8,389 nucleotides of DNA from Candidatus Eiseniibacteriota bacterium (GTDB lineage: Bacteria > Arandabacterota > Arandabacteria > JAGLYR01): positions 1 to 8,389 of the forward strand of contig JAGLYR010000071.1 of assembly GCA_023132135.1 (NCBI GenBank), given 5' to 3'. Within the stretch, counting starts at the first letter, position 1, and each line of letters starts with the position of its first letter. A model generated the notes under the pieces. That model saw only the letters and a list, made by a program, of their open reading frames with translations, did no database searches and was not told the DNA's origin. The translations under genes and the position numbers were made by a program. Below, one piece after another: positions 1 to 5,691 of the stretch.

Positions 1-12
1 TACGCTTCGACC

Positions 13-31
13 CGACACGGTTGCCGTGTCG
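13..31. other. Perfect 8-bp inverted repeat before the first gene
   Basis: CGACACGG at 13-20 and CCGTGTCG at 24-31 are exact reverse complements around a 3-base TTG loop. There is no T run after it, so it does not look like an intrinsic terminator. It lies 14 bases before the ATG of the first glycosyltransferase, just upstream of its ribosome site. The upstream reading frame in phase with base 1 stays open to a TGA at 55-57, so this stretch may still be the 3' end of an upstream gene overlapping the next start by 13 bases; the window edge prevents a decision. Confidence 0.35.
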
Positions 32-35
32 CCAT

Positions 36-44
36 GGGGAAGAG
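36..44 (+). promoter_or_regulatory. Ribosome binding site deciding the ATG-45 start
   Basis: The purine-rich GGGGAAGAG runs directly up to ATG 45, with a GGGGA core four bases away. This supports ATG 45 over the in-frame TTG at 21. The protein from 45 begins MRVLIID, the usual first beta strand of a GT-B fold, whereas the longer form would add eight polar residues of no family resemblance. Confidence 0.55.
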
Positions 45-1229
45 ATGCGAGTACTGATCATCGACCACACCGGCGGAATCGAAACGTTCCGGGAGAGGTA
101 CCGAATCCTGGCCACCTACCCGGACGTGGAGCTCACGGTTCTGGCGCCCGAGACATGGATCGAGAACCAGCGCCTCGTGAGGGCGGGTACCGAGAGCCAC
201 GGGTACCGGATCCTCACGGGACGAGCGGGTTTCCGCGGGTACGAGAACCGGGGGTTCTTCTACACCGGACTCACCGCTGCGATCCGGAAAGCCCGGCCCG
301 ATGTGCTCCACCTGATAGAGGAACCCTTCAGTCTGATCGCTCTCCAATCTGCCCTGCTGTGCAAATCCATCTGCCCGAAGGCGAAAATCATCTTCTACTC
401 GTTCGACAACCTCCACATGGGTTTCAGGTATCCTTACCGGCCGTCCTGGGGCTACGGGCTAATTCAGCGAGCTGTCCATCGGCTGTCCGACTGCGGGGCC
501 GTATCCTGCAGGGATGCCAGAGAAATACTCCTTTCCCGGGGCTTCACCAAGCCGATCCGGTATTTGCCCTTCGGAATTGACCCGGACCTGTTCAGCAAAA
601 GAGATGCTTCGAGCCGGAGGGCTGCGCTTGGTCTCAGGAGTTTTGTCATCGGTTTCGCAGGACGACTGATCCCGGCCAAGGGGGTGGACATCCTGCTGGA
701 AGCCCTGGCGCGCCTCCGGACGGATTGGTCGTTTCTCGTGGTCGGCGGCGGGCCCGAGGCTGCGTCCATCGAGGACTTTGCCCGGTCCAGAGGATGGGAA
801 AATCGCTTGAGAATCGAGAGAAACGTGTCTCATGCCGATGTACCGGATGCAATGAATCTCATGGATGTACTGGTCCTTCCCTCTCGCACGACACCCAAAT
901 GGAAGGAGCAGTTCGGGCGGGTGCTGATTGAGGCCATGGGCTGTGCGATCCCCGTGGTCGGATCCGATTCGGGTGCAATCCCGGAGGTGATCGGCGACGG
1001 CGGCATCATTGTCCCGGAAGGCAACGCAGAGGAGCTTGCCCAGGCGTTAGGCGATCTCCAGCAGGATCCCCGAAAGCGAGCGAAGTTGGGCAGCGCCGGA
1101 AGAACGCGTGTTCTGAACCACTTCACGTGGCAACGCGTTGCGGAGCTGTACAAGACAATCTATGATGGTCTGCTGGATGAATCCCTGACATCGGAAGAGG
1201 TCCCGGAGTGGAGTACGTCTTCTTCATAG
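45..1229 (+). CDS. Glycosyltransferase family 4 (GT-B fold)
   Basis: Predicted cytoplasmic glycosyltransferase of 394 residues, the usual GT4 length. It would transfer a sugar from an activated donor to a growing surface glycan or lipid-linked acceptor; donor and acceptor cannot be read from the sequence. The N-terminal acceptor domain starts with MRVLIID and includes a 'PDVLHLIEEP' strand near residues 85-94. The C-terminal donor domain starts near residue 200 with IGFAGRLIPAKGVD (202-215), the typical GT4 'GRL...KG.D' motif. LVVGGGP follows at 231-237, then the EX7E signature (E288 in KEQFG, E296 in LIEAMG) and a PVVGSDSGAIPEVI segment (303-316). All expected motifs are intact. The last ~20 residues are Ser/Glu-rich and overlap the next gene by 22 bases, so the two are probably co-translated. 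It was probably reached by a promoter upstream of the window. Family is sure, substrate unknown. Confidence 0.92.
   Translation: MRVLIIDHTGGIETFRERYRILATYPDVELTVLAPETWIENQRLVRAGTESHGYRILTGRAGFRGYENRGFFYTGLTAAIRKARPDVLHLIEEPFSLIALQSALLCKSICPKAKIIFYSFDNLHMGFRYPYRPSWGYGLIQRAVHRLSDCGAVSCRDAREILLSRGFTKPIRYLPFGIDPDLFSKRDASSRRAALGLRSFVIGFAGRLIPAKGVDILLEALARLRTDWSFLVVGGGPEAASIEDFARSRGWENRLRIERNVSHADVPDAMNLMDVLVLPSRTTPKWKEQFGRVLIEAMGCAIPVVGSDSGAIPEVIGDGGIIVPEGNAEELAQALGDLQQDPRKRAKLGSAGRTRVLNHFTWQRVAELYKTIYDGLLDESLTSEEVPEWSTSSS
1193..1200 (+). promoter_or_regulatory. Strong ribosome binding site for the GT9 gene
   Basis: GGAAGAGG lies inside the 3' end of the preceding gene, seven bases before GTG 1208. 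It is the best Shine-Dalgarno match in the first operon and justifies the GTG start rather than the in-frame GTGs at 1241 or 1253. Its position within the upstream coding region points to translational coupling. Confidence 0.65.
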
Positions 1230-2329
1230 CATCTGCGCTCGTGAGCAGGATAGTGAATGCCCGCGGATTCTTCCGGCAGGGAGAGTTCGCTCGAATCCTG
1301 GTCTTCAAGCTGGATCACCTCGGCGACATCGTGACGGCCACACCCGCGCTGGAGTATCTGAGGAAGGAGTACCCGGAGGCGGAAATCACCCTCGTCGTGG
1401 GCCCCTGGGCCGCTCCTCTCCTGGACGGGTATCCGGGAATTGATCGTCTGGTTGTTTATGCCAGTCCGAAGTACGCGCGGGTCGTCGCGCCCTCCCAGGG
1501 CCGGAACCTGCGTTTCCTTCTTCCTCACACCCGGTATGATCTGATCGTCGGATTGCGGGACGACTGGTCGACTCTCGAGTTCTCCCTCTTTGCGGGAGCG
1601 AAGCGGCGGGCGGACCGGGGCACGGTGCGGCTTCGTGACAGGATCGGGAGAATCATGAGCCGTCTGCGGCGGGTTCCCGAACCCGCCCCGCTCCATGAGG
1701 TGGAAACCAACCTGAGAATCGTGGGCGCGGGCGCCCTTGAGGACTCCGCTGGTCCTCACCTTCAGATCCCGGAGGATGCCCTCGAGTGGGCCGACCGCGA
1801 GGTCGCGCGTCTTGCCGACAACGTGAAGGGGTACGTGGTTTTTCATCCCGGGGCATATTCCCCCCTGCGAAGATGGCCCATGGAGCGGTTTGTCGACGTG
1901 GCGCGCTGGCTTCGGCAGGCGCGGGACCTCGGTGTCGTCATCACCGGCTCGGCCCAGGAAACAGACGTTGCGGAAGCTATCGCCGGGAAGGCGGGACCCG
2001 GCGTTCTCTCTCTGGCAGGGAAAACGTCTCTTGCCCGGGCTGTGGCCGTGATCTCCCGTGCCCGGGCCATGCTCTCGGTGGATACCGGCCTGATGCACGT
2101 GGCCACCGCCGTGGGCACACCCGTCGTGGCCCTGGTGGGCCCCGAGGACCCCGCCCGCTTTGGCCCCTTCGGTCCCGATCACGTCACCCTCTATCACAAC
2201 TTCCCCTGTTCCCCCTGCAACCAGGTCCGCTGCTCGCGCAAGACCCCCGAGTGCATGGAAGCCATCACGGTCCAGGAAACCATCGACGCTCTCGCCCATT
2301 GCCTGGATCGCGCTGCCAGTACGCCGTAG
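1208..2329 (+). CDS. Glycosyltransferase family 9, ADP-heptose:LPS heptosyltransferase-like
   Basis: Predicted cytoplasmic or membrane-associated glycosyltransferase of 373 residues. Family 9 members move heptose from ADP-heptose to LPS inner core or related acceptors. The core begins RILVFKLDHLGDIVTATPAL (29-48), the GT9 N-terminal motif with the conserved GD pair at 39-40. YVVFHPGAYSPLRRWP (209-224) matches the family's 'HPGA...RRWP' motif, and GVVITGS (242-248) opens the next strand. SVDTGLMHVATAVGTPVVAL (290-309) is the hallmark D-T-G-x-x-H donor-site motif. Near the C-terminus are four cysteines (C334, C337, C342, C349) in a CSPC...C...CM pattern seen in many members. About 28 hydrophobic or basic residues precede the core, an extension that could help membrane binding. 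It overlaps the upstream GT4 by 22 bases. Which heptosyltransferase type it is (waaC/waaF/waaQ) cannot be settled, so no symbol is given. Confidence 0.92.
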   Translation: MEYVFFIASALVSRIVNARGFFRQGEFARILVFKLDHLGDIVTATPALEYLRKEYPEAEITLVVGPWAAPLLDGYPGIDRLVVYASPKYARVVAPSQGRNLRFLLPHTRYDLIVGLRDDWSTLEFSLFAGAKRRADRGTVRLRDRIGRIMSRLRRVPEPAPLHEVETNLRIVGAGALEDSAGPHLQIPEDALEWADREVARLADNVKGYVVFHPGAYSPLRRWPMERFVDVARWLRQARDLGVVITGSAQETDVAEAIAGKAGPGVLSLAGKTSLARAVAVISRARAMLSVDTGLMHVATAVGTPVVALVGPEDPARFGPFGPDHVTLYHNFPCSPCNQVRCSRKTPECMEAITVQETIDALAHCLDRAASTP

Positions 2330-2368
2330 CAGACGAATCCCTAACCCCCTCCCCGATTGTGTATTGAC

Positions 2369-2397
2369 TTGTTTGATGCCGGAGTATCTGATATCCT
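2369..2397 (+). promoter_or_regulatory. Possible promoter for the second glycosyltransferase unit
   Basis: The 75-base gap after the GT9 stop is noticeably AT-richer than its surroundings. TTGTTT (2369-2374) and TATCCT (2392-2397) are 17 bases apart, with a TG at 2389-2390 giving an extended -10. A better -35 box, TTGACT at 2364-2369, is present, but its 17-base partner (TCTGAT) is poor. Either way transcription would begin near 2404, practically at the GTG start. This rests on box matching only. Confidence 0.35.
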
Positions 2398-2404
2398 ACT
2401 GAGC

Positions 2405-3625
2405 GTGAATATCCTATTCCTCACATCCAGATTCCCGTACCCGCCAAACCGGGGCGACCGCGTCCGCACCTTCAATTTCCTCAAGCGGTTGTCGCTGGAC
2501 CACGACATTCAGCTCCTCTCATTTATCCAGTCGGAAGAGGAACTGCGCGGGCTACCCGCGCTGGAGCCCTACTGCCGGGTGGAGACGGTACACTTGCCCC
2601 GATCCAGATCCTACTGGAACATGCTGTCCCGCGCCGGATCGGCCCTGCCGTTCCAGACTCTGTACTACGAGTCCCGTGAGATGGAGCATCTGATCCATAC
2701 ACACACCAGTAATCGACGGTTCGATGTGGTCTACATACATCTGTTCCGGATGGCTCCCTTTGCTTTGGCCCTGCCCGGTGTGCCGCGGATTCTGGATCTG
2801 ACCGACTGCATTTCCGGGGAGTTGGCTGCATCCATTCCCCATCGTTCCTGGTTCCTGAGACGCCCCCTCCGGATGGAGGCGGACCGGATCCGCCGCTACG
2901 AAACCCGCGTCGCCAGCGGCTTCGATGAGGTCTGGACCATCTCCGAAGCCGATCGATCGGAGATCCTCCGGATGGCCCCCGGCGCGCCCGTCCACGTGGT
3001 TCCCAATGGAGTGGACGAGTCCCTCTACTCCGCGGACCCTAGCAGGGAAGGGATGCGATTGGGGTTCCTGGGAAACCTGAGCGTTCCGCACAACATCGAC
3101 GCTGCGCGCTTTCTAGCCCTGGAGATCATGCCTCGAATCCGGGGCGCTTTTGCCGATTCGCAGCTGGAATTGGTTGGTCACGGGCCCACCCGCATGGTCC
3201 GGCAGCTTCATGGGAGGAACGGAACTGTCGTGACCGGTCCGGTGGAAAACCTACGGGAGTGGTTCGAATCCCTGGCCGTGTTTGTTTCCCCACTACGGTT
3301 CGCCGCCGGAGTTCAGAACAAGATTCTGGAAGCCATGGCCGCAGGGGTTCCCGTCGTCACCACGTCCCACGGAAACCGGGGCCTGGCCGCCGGGCCGGAA
3401 AAAGAGATCCTCGTTCGTGATCGACCGGATGACTTCGCCGAGGCCGTGATTTCCCTCCTCCATGATCCCGCCCAGGCCGCGCGACTGGGACAGTGCGGCC
3501 GCTCCTTTGTCCGGGACAACTTCTCTTGGGATGCCGTGGCGGAACGTGTCGCGAATCTCGCCTGCCCGTCCATCCAGCGCGAAACCGTAACATCCCAGGA
3601 CCTGGTGAGAAATGGTGACTGGTGA
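2405..3625 (+). CDS. Glycosyltransferase family 4, resembling EpsH/PEP-CTERM-associated sugar transferases
   Basis: Predicted GT-B glycosyltransferase of 406 residues acting in the cytoplasm on an unidentified glycan. It starts MNILFLTSRFPYPPNRGDRV; this 'R-P-Y-P-P-N-x-G-D' opening and PLRFAAGVQNKILEAMA (296-312) recall the 'sugar transferase, PEP-CTERM/EpsH1 system associated' group (TIGR03087), from memory and unsearched. Other GT4 marks are VVPNGVD (198-204), LGFLGNLSVPHNIDA (219-233) and LELVGHGP (254-261). The first Glu of the EX7E motif is Ala (A301) and the second is E309, as is common in this subgroup. GTG 2405 is chosen because homologues begin exactly there; the frame is open upstream to TTG 2357, but that adds 16 residues with no family match. 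No ribosome site precedes GTG 2405. The 3' end overlaps the sulfatase-like gene by 14 bases. No exosortase or PEP-CTERM protein is in view. Confidence 0.88.
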   Translation: MNILFLTSRFPYPPNRGDRVRTFNFLKRLSLDHDIQLLSFIQSEEELRGLPALEPYCRVETVHLPRSRSYWNMLSRAGSALPFQTLYYESREMEHLIHTHTSNRRFDVVYIHLFRMAPFALALPGVPRILDLTDCISGELAASIPHRSWFLRRPLRMEADRIRRYETRVASGFDEVWTISEADRSEILRMAPGAPVHVVPNGVDESLYSADPSREGMRLGFLGNLSVPHNIDAARFLALEIMPRIRGAFADSQLELVGHGPTRMVRQLHGRNGTVVTGPVENLREWFESLAVFVSPLRFAAGVQNKILEAMAAGVPVVTTSHGNRGLAAGPEKEILVRDRPDDFAEAVISLLHDPAQAARLGQCGRSFVRDNFSWDAVAERVANLACPSIQRETVTSQDLVRNGDW

Positions 3626-5579
3626 CTCTGCGGTAGGCGCACCGAAGTCCGGCGGTCCGGGAAGCTGGGAGCTGGCCGTGGGCTGGACAGCCGAGGGATG
3701 CCTGGGGTTGCTCCAGGGCGCCGTCGTTCTCTCCGGTCTGTACGACTGGCCAGCCCGGACCCCGATTCTCCTGGCCTCGTTTCTTCTCCACAGCGTGCCG
3801 GGGTCCCTGCTGAGCGTGGCCTGGAGCCCCGTCTATCTCCGGCTGGGGAGAAGAATGGGGCGGAACCCGAGCCGCGTCGGAGCCTCTGCAGCTTTTCTTT
3901 CATTCGCTGTCTTCGTCCCCGCCGCGGTCTACATCCACGTGACCCGCCTTCCGGGGATCCACCTTCTCGCCCCCATCAGCATTGCCCTCACCATTGGCTT
4001 GATCCTCTTCTGCCTGGTACTCGTTCCCTTCTGGCGCATTATCCTGAGACAATGGTTCCGCAGGTTCGAGACCCGGGGCGGGCTCCGATCCCGCTCGAGC
4101 CTGGCATGGTTGGGCGTCCCCCTTCTGGCCATGATCTTTTTCTCCTTCCTCCCACTACTGGGTTTCGGGGACGGACTACGAGACCGGGGCGTCCCGCGGG
4201 AGTCGGCGCCACATACCAATGTCATCCTCTTGATCATGGATACGACGCGGGCCGACCACCTCTCCTGCTACGGGTACGAGAGACCGACCACTCCGTTTCT
4301 CGAAGCCCTGGCCGGCGGGGGGGTCCTCTTCGAAGACGCCGTTTCACCTTCGCCCTGGACACTGCCCTCCCACGCTTCCATCCTGTCGGGCCGCTTTCCC
4401 GGGAGCCACGGCGCCCACTTCCAGCACTGGCGGCTGGATGATTCGAACGTAACGCTGGCCGAGATCCTCAAGGAGCACGGATACACCACGGGGGCTTTTG
4501 TTTCCAACCCGTTCCTCTCCAGAACCTTCAATCTGGACCAGGGGTTTGACATCTACGACGATGAGCTGGAGCCGTGGATGCTGCGGACCTATCTCTGGCG
4601 GATCGCTGTGAAGATGAGATTGTCATCTCTGGTGGGTCCCCGGTATTCGGAGCGCCGCGCGGACGAGACGGCGGCTGCCATCCTCCGCTGGATCGAACGG
4701 ATTGGAGAGGGTCCCTACTTCCTGCTTGTGAACTTCAACGACCCCCACGCGCCCTACGACCCTCCGGAGGAATCCCGCAATCGCTTCCTCCGGGACCGGG
4801 ACTATGCCGGTCCGCTTCTCGATCCCGCATCGCACGACGATTTCGTCCTCGTTGACGAGGCCGGTCTCTCGGCCCGGGACATGAACTATCTCATGGATCT
4901 GTACGACGGGGAGATCGGGTATCTGGACGGCGTCATGGGACGGCTTCTTCAGATTCTTGAAGAGAAATCGGGGGACAGCGGGACTCTGGTTGTCGTCGTC
5001 GGCGATCACGGGGAATCCTTCGGCGAGCACGGTCTGCTGGGCCACCGGGGTTCGCTGTACCACCAGACCCTCGGGGTGCCTCTCATCCTCTCCTGGCCGG
5101 GGACTCTTCCCGAAGGAATTCGGATTCCATCCCGGGTGCAGAGTCTCGACATCGCGCCGACCATTCTCGATTTGCTGGGCCTGCCGGTTCCCGGGGAAAT
5201 GGAGGGCGAGAGTCTCGTTTCGCTACAGGACCCGCCACAGACAAGTGAACCCACCACCCTCACTGCCCGCGACTGCTACGCCGAGCTCTACCCCGAGCCG
5301 GACCTCGTGAAGCGCTATCCCCGGATGGGACGCCGGCTCACGGCCCTCTACCGCGGCTCCTGGAAACTGATCGCGGGTGATGACGGGTCCAGCGAGATCT
5401 TTGATCTGGCCGCCGATCCCGGCGAGGAGAGCAATCTGAGTTCCTCCGATCCCGAGATCACGGCCAACCTCACGGCCCTCCTGACCGCCTGGCGGGGAAC
5501 CGGGGAAACCGCCACCACGGCCGTTCCCCTCGATGCGGCCACCGCCGACCGCCTGCGGTCATTGGGATACTTGCAGTAG
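3612..5579 (+). CDS. Membrane-anchored sulfatase/alkaline-phosphatase-fold enzyme with Thr nucleophile
   Basis: Predicted inner-membrane enzyme of 655 residues. Five hydrophobic segments (about 26-44, 51-70, 93-110, 117-140, 165-184) precede a sulfatase-fold domain (about 202-525) that should face the periplasm. The domain opens VILLIMDTTRADHLSCYGY (204-222). The nucleophile region PWTLPSHASILSG (248-260) has Thr250 where true sulfatases have the formylglycine Cys or Ser, and His254 where they have Arg. NDPHAPYDPP (376-385) and VVVGDHGESFGEHG (461-474) supply the remaining ligands; likely metal residues are D210, T250, D465 and H466. The protein ends RLRSLGYLQ, a tail common among bacterial proteins labelled sulfatase. 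Five helices plus Thr resemble LtaS and EptA, so phosphoethanolamine or phosphoglycerol transfer is a reasonable guess; sulfate-ester hydrolysis is less likely. ATG 3612 overlaps the upstream gene by 14 bases (GGTGAG at 3604-3609 is close), implying coupling. Fold is sure, reaction uncertain. Confidence 0.88.
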   Translation: MVTGDSAVGAPKSGGPGSWELAVGWTAEGCLGLLQGAVVLSGLYDWPARTPILLASFLLHSVPGSLLSVAWSPVYLRLGRRMGRNPSRVGASAAFLSFAVFVPAAVYIHVTRLPGIHLLAPISIALTIGLILFCLVLVPFWRIILRQWFRRFETRGGLRSRSSLAWLGVPLLAMIFFSFLPLLGFGDGLRDRGVPRESAPHTNVILLIMDTTRADHLSCYGYERPTTPFLEALAGGGVLFEDAVSPSPWTLPSHASILSGRFPGSHGAHFQHWRLDDSNVTLAEILKEHGYTTGAFVSNPFLSRTFNLDQGFDIYDDELEPWMLRTYLWRIAVKMRLSSLVGPRYSERRADETAAAILRWIERIGEGPYFLLVNFNDPHAPYDPPEESRNRFLRDRDYAGPLLDPASHDDFVLVDEAGLSARDMNYLMDLYDGEIGYLDGVMGRLLQILEEKSGDSGTLVVVVGDHGESFGEHGLLGHRGSLYHQTLGVPLILSWPGTLPEGIRIPSRVQSLDIAPTILDLLGLPVPGEMEGESLVSLQDPPQTSEPTTLTARDCYAELYPEPDLVKRYPRMGRRLTALYRGSWKLIAGDDGSSEIFDLAADPGEESNLSSSDPEITANLTALLTAWRGTGETATTAVPLDAATADRLRSLGYLQ

Positions 5580-5586
5580 AGCCTGA

Positions 5587-5615
5587 TTGACTTTCCCCCC
5601 CGGATGTGAGATAAT
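5587..5615 (+). promoter_or_regulatory. Sigma70-type promoter for the FG-GAP gene
   Basis: TTGACT (5587-5592) and GATAAT (5610-5615) each match the consensus at five of six positions and are separated by exactly 17 bases. TG at 5607-5608 adds an extended -10. The -35 box begins seven bases after the sulfatase-like stop codon, so this promoter makes the next gene a separate transcription unit. Predicted start is near 5621-5623. The spacer contains seven consecutive C (5595-5601). Confidence 0.75.
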
Positions 5616-5628
5616 TACTTTGATGGTA

Positions 5629-5655
5629 AGGGGGCGGGCCGGTGGTCCGCCCTTT
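5629..5655 (+). other. 12-bp stem-loop at the predicted 5' end of the FG-GAP transcript
   Basis: Bases 5629-5640 pair with 5644-5655 around the triloop GGT; nine pairs are Watson-Crick and three are G-U in RNA. It begins about seven bases after the predicted transcription start and is followed by TTTCCGTATT, a weak T-rich tail. It could stabilise the mRNA 5' end, act as an attenuator, or terminate read-through from the upstream operon. The stem is clear in the sequence; the role is inferred. Confidence 0.55.
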
Positions 5656-5676
5656 CCGTATTCTCGTGTGTGATCC

Positions 5677-5681
5677 GGGAG
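5677..5681 (+). promoter_or_regulatory. Ribosome binding site of the FG-GAP gene, inside a small hairpin
   Basis: GGGAG lies ten bases before ATG 5692. CGGG (5676-5679) can pair with CCCG (5684-5687) around an AGAT loop, so part of the site could be masked in the mRNA. The stem is only four pairs and may be weak. Confidence 0.45.
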
Positions 5682-5691
5682 ATCCCGACGT

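Noticed and set aside
13-31. Intrinsic terminator before the first gene
   Set aside because: The stem is perfect but not followed by a T run, and it sits directly against the ribosome site of the next gene.
21-44. Longer start (TTG 21) for the first glycosyltransferase
   Set aside because: It adds eight polar residues before a canonical GT4 start, begins in the loop of the inverted repeat, and ignores the purine-rich ribosome site before ATG 45.
1-57. C-terminal end of an upstream gene in the base-1 frame (stop at 55-57)
   Set aside because: Only 18 codons are visible, with no recognisable motif. The overlap of 13 bases would suit the locus style, but the evidence is too thin to annotate a gene.
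1160-2299. Long open frame of 379 codons on the minus strand
   Set aside because: It lies entirely antisense to the GT9 gene, whose motifs are all intact. Its translation is Gly/Arg/His/Pro-rich low-complexity sequence without family features, typical of antisense frames in GC-rich genes.
2357-2404. Upstream start (TTG 2357) for the second GT4 gene
   Set aside because: The added residues match nothing in the family, and the stretch contains promoter-like sequence. It cannot be fully excluded because GTG 2405 lacks a ribosome site.
4353-4391. Formylglycine sulfatase signature
   Set aside because: No C/S-x-P-x-R is present; the aligned segment is T-L-P-S-H, so a sulfatase-maturing enzyme would have no target.
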